Part shown: piece after piece, positions 43,961 to 54,899 of the stretch | Numbering within the stretch: position 1 is the stretch's first letter | Layout of the letters: each line of letters starts with the position of its first letter | Origin: Adiantum capillus-veneris | Taxonomy: Eukaryota; Streptophyta; Polypodiopsida; Polypodiales; Pteridaceae | Reading direction: 5' to 3' | NCBI GenBank assembly: GCA_014529385.2 | Contig: CM043943.1 | Location: 102,527,855 to 102,591,854 of the forward strand | DNA length: 64,000 nucleotides | Notes under the pieces: generated by a model | What the model was told of the DNA's origin: nothing | Database searches by the model: none | What the model saw: only the letters and a program-made list of their open reading frames with translations | Made by a program: the position numbers and the translations under genes

Positions 43961-45442
43961 GAAAGAGCTGTCCTCAACTTGAATAAAATACGTAATTGAT
44001 GAAACTTCTTGGATACGTCTTGCGACTTAACTTCTTGTTAACGCTTTCAACTTGACTTCTCTCTTACACTTCTTCATCCCCCAAAAATCTGCTAGTATAA
44101 TATTGGAGTCATGGAAAATCTTTCTTAATAAGCTATCTTCTTGAATAAGTCATCGTGTTTGTGGCTTCTTCGATACACTACTTCTTCTTTATAAGCTACT
44201 GGCAATCCCTTCTTTATCAGCACTTGTTATCCTCTTATTTTTACAATCTTCACTCTCTTGTAACTTAGTCATTTTCTTATTTGATAGCGTCTTGGTAAGA
44301 AGACTTGGTTCTTCCTGTATGCATCTCTCACTTGCAGAGTGCAGATGAGGTAGTTAAAAGACAGTTCTTAGAGCGATACAAAGATCTCCTCTTCCCTCAG
44401 CCAAATTCTTGTGTCGGCCAGACGATATGGAAGACATGGCGACATCTCACAAGGTGACTCTCTGGGGTAGAGACCATTTTCGCAACAATACCCGACTTGC
44501 TATGGTTACAGAAGCTCTGGGACTTGGCCCTCGATACTACTGCATCAAAAGGACACGAGATCCTGGGTTCTCCGCAAGGTTCTTCTTACTTGTGCAGTTT
44601 ATCCCCCATTCTAAGATTTGCCTTGATACCATCTGGAGTCTTCCTTTTAGAGGTGCTTTTCTCTTCTCAGCTCATACCCGAGAAATTGCTCAAGTTGTTT
44701 CTCGTAGAACCATTCCAGAGGGTGAGCATCCTAACATGTGTGGCGCTTGCGATACTTGGTTATGTGACCATATATTAGAGGATCTTCATGAGTTGTAAAC
44801 TTTCTTGCCTGTTCGTAATTACTTCCTGCCTCCCTTGTAATCCTTTTTGGCTTTAATTGAAGAAATAACCATTTTTGAAAAAGTTGAGTATTGTCAGTAT
44901 TTCCTTTTCTTCAAATGTCGGTCTCTCTTCTTCAATTGCCAATGACTTTTTAATGACTTCTCTTTACTGTGTACTTTTAATTTCTACAAATGATCTTTCG
45001 TCTGCAATAGTCTTGAGTAAAGATTCACACTTTAAAGTTCTTGGCTAACTCATAAGTTTGCTTTCTTATTCTTCTCAAGTCTTTGAATGATCCGCAGAAT
45101 TTGTCAGCTTATCTCTTGCACTTTTCCATCTTTAAGGGATTTCTGTTGGTCGGACTTTAAAAAAACACTTGGTCATTACTTGCACTCTTAAGATTCTTTC
45201 TTATGACTTGCAATTTGGAAATCCAATTCTTCACTTGATTAAAAAAAAAATCTTCTGTCTGAAGGTTATTGTGGTACGATTTACAGTAAACTTGAATTCT
45301 CATGAAGTCCTAACAATAGAAAACTTGGAAAATCCGTAACTCTTGCGCTCAACAAGACTTCTTCAATTCAGAGGATAAGTACTCAATTTTTCATGGTATT
45401 GATGTAAACAAAAAGGCCATCCTTGCCAATCCATGTAATCTT
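43961..45442. other. Internal non-coding part of element 10 around the antisense ORF
   Basis: Apart from the ORF at 44409-44798 this stretch is rich in T and C (TTCTTCTT, CTTGATT), with no gag, protease or RT motif on the minus strand. The corresponding genes have been deleted or decayed beyond recognition. Confidence 0.5.
44409..44798 (+). CDS. Antisense 129-residue ORF of unknown function in element 10
   Basis: An uninterrupted plus-strand frame, opposite to the element's own sense. An internal Met precedes ATSHKVTLWGRDHFRNNTRL. The middle reads LGLGPRYYCIKRTRDPGFSA, and the end carries a Cys/His motif, MCGACDTWLCDHILEDLHEL. Composition looks like a real globular protein and unlike the AT-rich flanks. 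I do not recognise it. Antisense ORFs are reported in some plant gypsy (Tat-group) elements; a captured host gene fragment is the other explanation. Confidence 0.5.
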   Translation: MCRPDDMEDMATSHKVTLWGRDHFRNNTRLAMVTEALGLGPRYYCIKRTRDPGFSARFFLLVQFIPHSKICLDTIWSLPFRGAFLFSAHTREIAQVVSRRTIPEGEHPNMCGACDTWLCDHILEDLHEL

Positions 45443-45589
45443 CTAATCCTGATAAATTCCAACCTTCATAAATCTCTCATTTAAGAGCTTCCTAAAATGT
45501 TCCAACATAGCGAGCCTTTGCTCTAGCATAGCAGTTCTCATCCTCTCATCGATAATCCGCTGAATTTCTTCTAGCAGATCCCAAGCCAT
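45443..45589 (-). pseudogene. Start of gag, 48 residues (element 10)
   Basis: A short minus-strand frame begins MAWDLLEEIQRIIDERMRTA about 150 bases after the PBS, and ends in TAG. It is an amphipathic Leu/Glu/Arg helix (RLAMLEHFRKLLNERF). Position and composition suggest the N-terminus of gag cut short by a stop; no capsid domain follows. Confidence 0.5.
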
Positions 45590-45737
45590 CTTGAAAAATT
45601 TTGAATAATTTATTGGAATATCAAGACTTCATTTTGTCATATAATTGAATTTTGGGTGCTAGAGTGAGTTGTTTTTCTCTCATGCATTAATCTTCAATCC
45701 AAAATTCTAGATTCCAAGGTCCAAGATTCAAAATTAG

Positions 45738-45749
45738 GCTCTGATACCA
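45738..45749 (-). promoter_or_regulatory. Initiator-Met primer binding site (element 10)
   Basis: The minus strand reads TGGTATCAGAGC, a perfect match, two bases from the LTR edge at 45752. It fixes the orientation of the element. Confidence 0.93.
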
Positions 45750-47544
45750 CTTGTCAGGGCCATACCCAGACTCGACCCTACTCACCTCCCTCAGTCCTCC
45801 AGACCGTTCCAGGAAATGACGTAGATCTATCTGCAGGTATCCCTCCCACTTGGGACCGACACTCAGACAGGACTCCGGTCTATCTTGAATGCCAACCCAA
45901 GGGGGTACATCCCTTACTTCAATGATTCTATCCGCTTCTCATAATCAATCTGTCCTTGACAGCTTTCCGCACCCAAAATCGTGGTCCTTAGTCTTGATTC
46001 TCTTTATCTTTAACTTAAGGATATGCTCTTGCTTTCTTGTTCTCCCTTGGTTCATGGCAATGACCCCTTTTTCCTGACAAGCAGGCACAGCAGTTATCAC
46101 TTTCCCCTAAGAAGAGGGATCTTGCAATCCTACCTGGTCTCGCTCATCCCCGATTACCCATTTTTATCCCACGTAATCCTAGCGTTTAACATAAAATTTT
46201 AAAATCAACATCCGGCCATCTGACCCTCCGGATCCGCCCACCACCCAACCATTTCATGAAAATCCCTTCCCGAGGTAGTACTTAACTACACAATCAAGAA
46301 GACAGTAGTCTATCAGACATCATCAAACAACAAGCAGCATGCAATCTGTTGTATACCCTCGTTCAGGGAAATTCATCTGGTTGTTCCCACCAGATCTATA
46401 TTTAGAAACTTTTAATTCATTTCCTTTCCTTTATCTGCTATAATTAACTTGTTTCCTAACTAATCATGCAACACATTTAGTTTCAACCAATTCATCTTAC
46501 CTCCCCATTCATGCCAAGATAATCGGTTACAAGCCATCAAAATGGCATCACCTTCACAATATTTCTCAGAATTAAGTGTTTGGGAAAGGCTCATCAAGTA
46601 ATTTAATCATTTCTTCCTAAGAATTTTATTTCGAGAGGTATCCAGTTCCTTTTTAAGCAACCAAGTCGAACAAATTTCCTTACTTAAATTCACATCATCC
46701 TCCCTGAGTATAACCTTCTCATCCAACTATTGGCATCATGCCATACCCGAATTATGTCCGATTTCCAATAAGATACCGCGGGTACTTCACCCGACCGGGC
46801 AAAAATAAAACAAACCCATTCATCCCTTATCCCTCGGGCATGAATGACCTAGGTATAACAACTTACCGGTTACACTGTCCTAGCTGAAAAGGGCCAACCT
46901 CCGACAAGTTCCCCAAGAGAATCCTCTCAATGGGCCGGCCTTTCAATCAAATTGACCCCAAGAAGATCCATCTTGGTTCCCTGTCATTTCCAGACAATCT
47001 TCAAAACTCTGAGTTAAATCTATGTTTTACAATGGGCTATCCCTATCACCTCTCGAGATTCCTTTTTTTTTTAAACTCCTAGTTGGTAATTTTCAAGTTC
47101 ATTCATTATCAACCTTAATTCCTACTTTCATTAATTATCTACCTACCAGCCAAGTTTATTTAAAAAATACAAGCGAGTTTTTGCCATAGGCATTTGATGG
47201 TTAATGTCTCTTCGAAAATGCCAACTTTTTTTTAAGTTCAATCCCCGTTTTGTACAATTTCCACGTTTTTGCAATCCTTTGCCATCCATGGGGCATCTCC
47301 ATGGAAGCTTGTAGAGTTTTCGGTTCAAACAACTCGGATATCAATTCCGCGAACTTATCCCCTATCTCCCCCATCCCGTATTTGCAAACAAACTTGAAAT
47401 TGAAAACTTTAGAAATACTCTTCGATACCAAAAATTGAACTACTTCTATCGAGCTTAGACAACTACTTTTTTCATATGGTACCTAGCTTTCCATTTTAGG
47501 AAGCCAGAAGGTCATCCTATAATTTTTAAGTTTTCGAGCTTTCC

Positions 47545-48520
47545 ATTAAAGCTTAAACCTAAAATACAAGGTAGTCACTAAAGTTTACATCTAAGTGCAA
47601 AGTTACCATTAAAGCTTAGCTTACAAGAGCAAATCTAGCTTTGAAGCTTAACTTTATGATGCGTAGATACTCTTATCACTAAACCCTAATTGCAAGGTTT
47701 CCATTAAAGCTTAAAATCTAAAAATGCAAGGTAATCACTAAAGCTTACATCTAAGTGCAAAGTTACCATTAAAGATTAGCTTACGAGTGCAAATCTACCT
47801 TTGAAGCTTAACTTTATGATGTGTAGATACTCTTATCACTTAACCCTAATTGCAAGGTTTCCATTGAAGCTTAAACCTAAAAATACAAGGTAATCACTAA
47901 AGTTTACATCTAAGTACAAAGTTACCATTAAAGCTTAGCTTACGAGAGAAAATCTACCTTTGAAGCTTAACTTTATGATGCGTAGATACTCTTATCACTT
48001 AACCCTAATTGCAAGGTCTCCATTAAAGCTCAAACTTAAAAATGCAAGGTAATCACTAGAGTTTACATCTAAGTGCAAAGTTACCATTAAAGCTTAGCTT
48101 ACAAGAGCAAATCTACCTTTGAAGCTTAACTTTATGATACGTAGATACTCTTATCACTTAACCCTAATTGCAAGGTGTCCATTAAAGCTTAAAACCTAAA
48201 AATGCAAGGTAATCACTAAAGTTTACATCTAAGTGCAAAGTTACCATTAAAGCTTAGCTTACGAGTGCAAATCTATCTTTGAAGCTTAACTTTATGATGC
48301 GTAGATACTCTTATCACTTAACCCTAATTGCAAGGTTTCCATTAAAGCTTAAAACCTAAAAATGCAAGGTAATCACTAAAGCTTACATCTAAGTGCAAAG
48401 TTACCATTAAATCTTAGCTTACGAGTGCAAATCTACCTTTGAAGCTTAACTTTATGATGCATAACTACTATTAATACTTAACTCTAATTCCAAAGTTACC
48501 ATTAAATCTTAAACCTAAAA
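47545..48520. repeat. 160-bp tandem repeat, six units (right LTR of element 10)
   Basis: The marker TTGAAGCTTAACTTTATGAT lies at 47641, 47801, 47960, 48119, 48279 and 48439, i.e. every 159-160 bases. Units differ by a few bases (ACAAGAGC versus ACGAGTGC). The array lies inside the LTR. Confidence 0.93.
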
Positions 48521-48834
48521 TGATGCACATAAACCTTCCTAGTATTAAAACACAGGGATTAATAATCTTACTAGAAATGAAGATTACCTCCTCTAAGCAA
48601 GAGGGAAGTGGGGTTGAAGTCCTTCTTGAAGAGATGTGAGGCTCAAGGAGGAAGGAAAGAGAGTTGAGGGTTTGGCCTTCAAGAGAGGGAGAGAGCAAGA
48701 GCAAGGTTTAATGGAAACCTTTATTTACTTAAGCATAGTCTTGAGCATGGCAAATATGCAACTAGCTTAGCAATATGTGTGTCTAAAATTACAAAGGAGA
48801 GGGGGTGCTATATAGAAAATGGTGGGTGGAATTT

Positions 48835-48990
48835 TCTTCTCAATTCTTATTGGACCCCAATTTCTCTTCTCAATTCCTATTGGATCCCAAATTCTCTTCT
48901 CAAATGCTATGGGACCCTATTTCTCTTCTCAAATGCTATTGGAGCCCAATTCTCTTTTTAATTCCTATTGGACCCCAATTTTCTTCTTAG
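48835..48990 (-). promoter_or_regulatory. CCAAT-box repeats in the right LTR of element 10
   Basis: Same 29-30-bp units as at 41697-41850. In minus-strand sense each carries TCCAATAG or a one-base variant. They lie just upstream of a TATATAGC box. Short plus-strand ORFs across them (48779-49004) are not genes. Confidence 0.72.
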
Positions 48991-49276
48991 TTCTTATCTC
49001 TTAACTTTATCTTTCAATCAAGTTAGTCCCCCTTTTCTCCCAGTTCTCGATCTAGATCAGTTCCCACGCGGCTTTTGACGATGAAGTATAAAAATAGTTT
49101 TAATCTTTTTGGGAAAATATAGGGATGACGTAATTTCTTATCCGAAATATCCTTCTCTTTTCAGTCTGGAGTAAAGTCTTGTCCGCCTGACTTCTTTGTC
49201 GATCTTGCTTCTTCTAAATTATTTTCTATGCTGAAGAAGTTATAAATGCCTCTAGGGTTTAGGGAGGGACCTTACA

Positions 49277-49890
49277 ATATGGTCATCCATAACAAATCGG
49301 CTCCCTATCACCCACAAGACAATGGACAAGCTGAGCACACGAATAAAATTCTTAGCTCAGTATTGACTGAAGTGGTTAGTTCAGGATGGACTGATTGGAA
49401 AATGAATATCCATGCCACTCTATGGTCTTATAGAGTTTCATTCAAGACAATTTTAAATGTTACACCCTTTAACCTTGTATATGGTCTTGATGCCATACTG
49501 CTGATAGAATTTCTATTGCCGACACTAAGGGTAGCTAAGGATCTTGAGTGGACTGGACATGAATTGTCAGAGAGGCTCAAAGATTTAAAAAAGCGTGATG
49601 AGCAAAGGCTAATAGCTGTAGCTCACATCTATACACAAAAGCGGAAACAAAAATAGTTTTTTGACTCCCATCTAGTTACAAAAATCTTCAAAAAATGGGA
49701 CTTAGTTTTAGTCTACTCCCTTAAGCAACACATTCCTAAGCTTATGAAAAAGGAAAACGAACCGTTTATCATTGAAGAAATATCTCCAAGTGGAGCAATT
49801 AAGTTGTCCACCCTAGATGGTGAGCCAATGGCTAATTGGATTAGTGGATACCATTTAAAGAAGTACAAGTTGTCACTAACCAATGAATAG
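49277..49890 (+). pseudogene. Integrase C-terminal half of the giant element, resumed
   Basis: After the target duplication the text continues NKSAPYHPQDNGQAEHTNKI, whose Glu after GQA is the third catalytic residue. WKMNIHATLWSYRVSFKT and NVTPFNLVYGLDAILLIEF follow, then stops at 49654-49656 and on to the C-terminal tail KKWDLVLVYS, NEPFIIEEISPSGAIKLS and WISGYHLKKYK, ending near 49890. No chromodomain follows. Confidence 0.87.
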
Positions 49891-49899
49891 CTAGAAAAG

Positions 49900-50780
49900 A
49901 TGCATGCAACAAAACAGAGAAAGAAGAAACGACAGGAGGTCATTGATGAAGCCCAAGAGGAAGGTCGGCTTGGAGTACTCAAAAGAAAAGTTTCTCTCAA
50001 CAATCAACAAATACCTATTCCCATCAACACTGTGAAACTAGATGAACGACTATGGGAATTACAAAAGAATGCAGTGTCAAAACGAATGATGAATGGTTGG
50101 ATGGAATGGACCTTTGCATCAAAGTACAATTGAACCATCATAGCACAAATGCATTGGTCGATACAAGAGCTCGAGTAAATGCAGCCAATTATTCCACGTA
50201 CAAGAAAGCAACGGATCAGTCTTTGACATCGGGAATATCGGCTATCAAAGGATGCAACAAGAACCCAGCACCGACATTGGGAGTAGTCAACTTAGATGTG
50301 ATAGTACATCGATGTTCATGACCTCATGAGTTTGTATGATTACCAGATAAACACATGAATAAAACAATGATTCTTGGAATCTCCTGGATGCGGACGTACA
50401 AGGCAGTACTAGATTGGGATACCAATCAACTCAAGCTATCACCTAAATGCGGACAACTCATTGTTCCAATTGCACCAAGCAAAGAAGAATGGAAAAGAGA
50501 TTACCAGCAGAACAAACCACAAATCAATCAATCTTCTCCATACTATAGACAAGCAGATGCTACAAGTAGCATGCAAGGAGTCAGGCATATCTGGGTACCA
50601 AAAGCTCAACTGAAGGGCAAGCCAATTCAAATTTGGGTGCCCAAAAAATCATCTACTGTACCAAAGAAGGTTCCAAAGTTAAAAACACATAGAAGAGAAA
50701 CTTCAGAGGGGAACCTAACACAAGATGGATTTGGAGAAAAAAGGAACACTTATCTTCTCCGCAAATTGTACAATCGATGA
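49900..50780 (+). pseudogene. Extra ORF with a second retropepsin-like domain
   Basis: It begins about 10 bases after the integrase stop with a basic coiled start (MHATKQRKKKRQEVIDEAQE). After a frameshift near 50080, ALVDTRARVNAANYSTYKKA matches the retropepsin active-site loop (D-T-R-A for D-T-G-A). After stops near 50321, MILGISWMRTYKAVLDWDTN matches the retropepsin C-terminal ILGxxWL...AVxDW strand. A tail with repeated WVPK follows. The main protease is at 33711, so this is a second one, more like chromovirus-type proteases. It may be a captured or duplicated domain. Confidence 0.6.
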
Positions 50781-53360
50781 AGCAATGGAGAGTTAAGTCT
50801 CAAAACACTCAACCACAACGTTTCATCGACGAAAAACCAAGATACCAATGGTGAGTTAAAGCTCAACAACCGTCATCATTAATATCAACAGCTCAATAAA
50901 TCAGCATGCCAAAGCATCCTGATGGTACAATAAAGCAAAAAGCACACAAGCTACAAGAGTTTCTCTTAGGGAAATAGCAACAGGAAACCTCGACCACAGA
51001 AACCCTTGAGTTAATTACTCAAGCAACTCTGACACATCATAATGGTTTGAATTGCATTGATCTTCAAAGCATGATAGAGCCAACCAAGGCTATGCATAGA
51101 AACGATTGTTCAACCCATGCACACAGTCGTGTCGAAGTACGCTATCTATGAGGGATGGAAGGGAACTAAGTAACTAGGAGCACTGTTTGAAGAAGGAGGA
51201 AAGAGTTGGATGTTAACGTGTGATTTTTTGCAAAATTACCTAATAATACCCTTACAAATTTAACTGAGAACATCTCCCTGATGAGTGTAAATAGTGTATA
51301 TACTATCAAAAAATCATCAAAAAAATGGCCTTTCTGGTTATTTTTATCATTTTTCTTGATATTGGGACTTAAAAATAGAGAAATCTACCAAAAAACAATA
51401 AAGCAGTGTTTCTCAATGGATTTTCTTAATTATTGATTTTGCACTTTGCTTTTTTAGCGCATTTTATTATTTTCTTTGATTTTTTTTAAAAGGTCAAAAA
51501 TTAATAATAAATAGCAAATGAGCTCAAATGGAGAAGCTGAAGATACGTTGATGATCAAAAGGACAAGGCAGATAAGCACAAAAAATTTCAATTAAATCGA
51601 CAGATGGAAGCGGGAAGCTTAAATTAGGCCGTCAAAGCTTACTTTCGCAAATTCTTGCAGAATGAGCTAACGGAATACAATTGCAGAAATTTTTGAGTCT
51701 AACATAGATTTCACGGCCTAGTAGGATTAACAGGGGAATTTGATGAAAAATAGTTTGGGAAGTCCGAGTATAGATATCCAAGGTAGCCCAAAATCACCTC
51801 ATTTCCACTAGTCACTCTTGGAGGAGAGAGTTTTCTGCCTTCTTCACGTGCGATTTCCAGAGTCTACAGTCGTCCATTTACAGCGCCGTCTCACACGAGA
51901 CATGAGGGGTAAGTTCTAAACTTATCAACAATGAACAACAGTGAGCTCAAGCAAAATGGACAAGATTTGAACTGTAGCATGCCCCGATATAATAGAACAT
52001 TTTCATATCACCAGATGACCATTTAGCAGGGGTCGGGGGGTCCCAAGTAGATAATCTAGGTTTTTGCCATATGCCTGAATTGGATTCTGACTCCACAAGC
52101 AGCTTATAGACTGAGTCTATACTCAATATACCTAGATGGTTTCATGGAAACAGTCAAGACAAGCTCTCAAATAGCAAAAAACAACTCGAAGGCTTTAGAG
52201 CGTCAAATTTGACATATGAAGTCAAACTGACTCCGAATGGGCCAAAACTGGATGGGTAGCATCAAGACTATATAGCGGACAAGTCCATAGCTTCAAAAGT
52301 GACTAACCAACTCTACAAACCATCTAGTCACAAAAATTGGTGATTTCAAGGTCAACAAGAGCACGAAAAACCGACATGACCAAACATTTTAGGACTTGTT
52401 TTAGATGTATTAAATATGCTTAAGTCATCAAATTGTCAATTCTTGCAAAAAAATTTGACTGCTCAATAATCGTGACTGTTTACTTTTGTGCTTGTTTGGC
52501 TTGGAATTGATCTCTTCACTTCACCTATCACTTGTACACATATATTACATGCCACTTGTCAAGTATGAGCCAAAATGATCTAGAAAAACTCTAAAATTGT
52601 CAAAAAATACACCAAAGTCTTTTCAATCCAAATTTTGATTTAACTGTCACAATTTTTTTTATCCAAATCTCACACACACAGACTCTACACATGCCTAGAA
52701 CCAAGTTGCAACAAAAAATGTACAATTTGATGAAAAAGTTGATAATCGTGATTATTTACTTTTTTGCCAAAATGAGTGCAATTTGCAACCTTGACCTTAT
52801 GGGACCAAAGAACATTATGTCCCAAGCCCACAAATCAAGTTTAAGCAAGTTTGGATCTCAAAAACTCAAAATCTCTTTATGTCTATTGTTTTAGAGTCTG
52901 AAAGCCTAAATTTGGCACCATTTCCACCCAGTGCACTCAAATGAGCCCACACTTCACTCAGAGTCCCTAAATGCCATATGTTTCAAGCCTATGATGTCAA
53001 AAATGCAAAAAGTTGGGAAAAATGCCCAGCTCTAGATAATCACAATTATTTACTTTACTTTTGTTGCAATTTTTGTCTAAACTTCATGATTTGATCTCTA
53101 CATGTTTTTATGCATCTATGTACGCTCCAAAATTGATTTGAAGCAAAATGGACATCATTTGTCAGCAATTCAGAATCAAGGCATTTCAGAGCAGAATTCC
53201 TAGAATTTTTTTAGCTTTGACACTGTATTCACTTAACAAGAGCAATGCAAGCACCCAAGAAAGCAAAGAAAAGGGTGTCCTAGAAAGAAAAGCTGCAAGA
53301 GTTGCCACCATACCAACTAGATTCAAGCTCAGCAATGGCAACTTACTTGTCTAAAGAACA
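50781..53360 (+). other. Non-coding block after pol, with the second palindrome array
   Basis: About 2.6 kb with only short frames. It contains TA-rich text near 51240-51520 and the repeat array at 52180-53060. I see no domain. Confidence 0.6.
52180..53060. repeat. Second array of the ~285-bp palindrome repeat (after pol)
   Basis: The core (A/G)ATAATC-(GT/AC)-(G/A)ATTATT or a close variant starts at 52465, 52741 and 53035, spaced 276 and 294 bases. The flanking block AATCAAGTTTAAGCAAGTTT (52833) lies 92 bases after the core, as the equivalent block does in the 5' array. The preceding AAGCCCACAAATCAA is also shared with 29421. It is therefore the same repeat family on both sides of the coding region. 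Confidence 0.85.
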
Positions 53361-54164
53361 GCCATAAGAAAACAACACAACGGTTTTCATAGGCAGATTC
53401 AAAAGCAAAGAAGGACACCATATAGAATTGGAAATGCTACCAAAGGAGGTATATGATGTAGCGGCAAAGCCAAGGACCAAGGAAGCCAATAGAAGGCTAG
53501 GGCTAAGAGATTTCTACGACCAGGAACCATGCGGAGTGGACTTCCAAAAAGCATATGAATTGCTATCCTTAATCAAGGAAGATGGGTCAGCCCAAATCAC
53601 TGATCAACAAGGGTAAAAAGTTGTAGTGATCACTGAAGAAATAGTGGCCAAGGCACTAAAGCTGCCAACAGAAGCTATGACTATGCAGGAAGAGATAGAA
53701 AAAGAGCAGGTACTTTTACCAAAGATACTGCTGCTGCCACATTTTCTAATCTCATCCAAAGACAGGTGGAGGAACCAAATCGCCTCTACCATCAACATTT
53801 CCACTTCCTCTCAAAGAGACCGCCATGGTACACAACTCCAAACCATGTGGTTGCGACTACTTTCACTCAAGTATTGAAGTCGACAACCAGGCAAGAAATA
53901 GATCATGCACAGTATGTGCTTACAACACTGAAGGACACAAAGAAAGAGGGAAAGATCACCTATCTGGATGCTCCAGAAGTGCTAACAAGAATAGCATATC
54001 ATGCTATTGGAATGGACGATAATTTGCCGCCAGCCCCAGATCAGAACACCTGTATTGTATCAGCTCACCTTCTCCAAGGACCCGGGGGATTCAGCATGGA
54101 AAACTTACCGCACCACGTAAGTGCAGGGGAGGGGGTTTTTTTAACAAGTTACATAAGTGTATAA
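53361..54164 (+). pseudogene. Extra ORF of unknown function (giant element)
   Basis: One frame (about 53380-53877, one TAA at 53614-53616) reads VYDVAAKPRTKEANRRLGLR, GVDFQKAYELLSLIKE, VVVITEEIVAKALKLP. After a frame change at about 53766 it continues PNRLYHQHFHFLSKRPPWYT, STTRQEIDHAQYVLTTLKDT and EVLTRIAYHAIGMDDNLPP. The IVAKALKLP segment recalls the start of the putative plant transposon-protein domain found in other plant retroelements, but this is weak. It is not env-like: no membrane segment is seen. Confidence 0.5.
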
Positions 54165-54890
54165 GTTAGGGGCAGACCCTCAATAATTTATCTCCCAAGA
54201 TTAAAAGTAAGGGAGGGGGTATCATATTTATTTGGGATGGGGGGGGAGGGGAGGGGGAAGAAGTGAAAAAAGGGAAAAAAAATTGTGTTTCAAAATCATG
54301 GCTTCCCAAAAGAGTCTGCCCTCGAACTTATGAGTCAATAGCTACAAAGATACATGCAAGAACTAACATTGCTTTATATCAATTGCTTGTTTTGTGATTA
54401 TAGGTCATTTGTTGAGGGATGAAAGCTATAAAGAGTTTGAATAGATGCAAATTTACACAAAGAACCTAACACAACTTTATAATCATGTTTTTTGAGTAAT
54501 TTAGATGGGTTTGAATTGGACAAGTAGCCAGAGTGCAGGTTGATCGAGCACACAATTTGAAAGTCAAACCTGAGACACATTGAGGGTACATATAGTTATC
54601 AACAAAAGTGGTTCCTTAGTACGTTGCTGGTCACTATGCTACATACTCTTTGACTAGTTTTACTTAGTTAGATCATGTGAGACCTAGATTTTATTTGTAA
54701 GATAGGGGTATGATAATTTTCTTCATTGATTGTCATATAAGCGTAGAAAGGGGGGTCATATTCCCTAATATGAGTCGTATATAGGGGTTTTATCAAAGTT
54801 GTTCACTCTCGTAGGTGGCGTTCCATTTTGTATATAGAGTGAATCCCCCGGGTCCAAGGACCACTCGATCAACAAAGAGAGTGTACAAGT
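54165..54890 (+). other. Spacer with a G-rich tract
   Basis: No coding motif. The run at 54234-54257 (GGGATGGGGGGGGAGGGGAG, then GGGG) has four G-runs with short loops, so it could form a G-quadruplex or be an internal polypurine tract. Confidence 0.5.
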
Positions 54891-54899
54891 AAGATGAGG

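Larger units (their letters stand above)
39871..49276 (-). mobile_element. Element 10: minus-strand gypsy nested in the giant element's integrase
   Basis: Two LTRs (39871-42135 and 45752-49276) flank a 3.6-kb internal region with an initiator-Met PBS on the right, so the element reads leftward. Internal coding is reduced to a gag start, RNase H and integrase fragments, plus an antisense ORF. The LTRs are far longer than the coding remains. The right LTR is 1.26 kb longer because it keeps a segment lost from the left LTR (about 650 bp after 46440) and has more 160-bp repeats. Confidence 0.92.
45752..49276 (-). repeat. 5' LTR of element 10 (3525 bp)
   Basis: The plus strand reads TGTCAGGGCCATACCC...GGACCTTACA. 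It holds six 160-bp units where the left LTR has two, and retains sequence 46440-47100 that the left copy lacks. Five CCAAT units (48835-48990) and a minus-strand TATATAGC near 48814 form the likely promoter. Confidence 0.92.

Noticed and set aside
43961-45442. Gag, protease and RT of element 10
   Set aside because: Searched by eye on the minus strand; apart from the 48-residue gag start no motif was found, so none is annotated.
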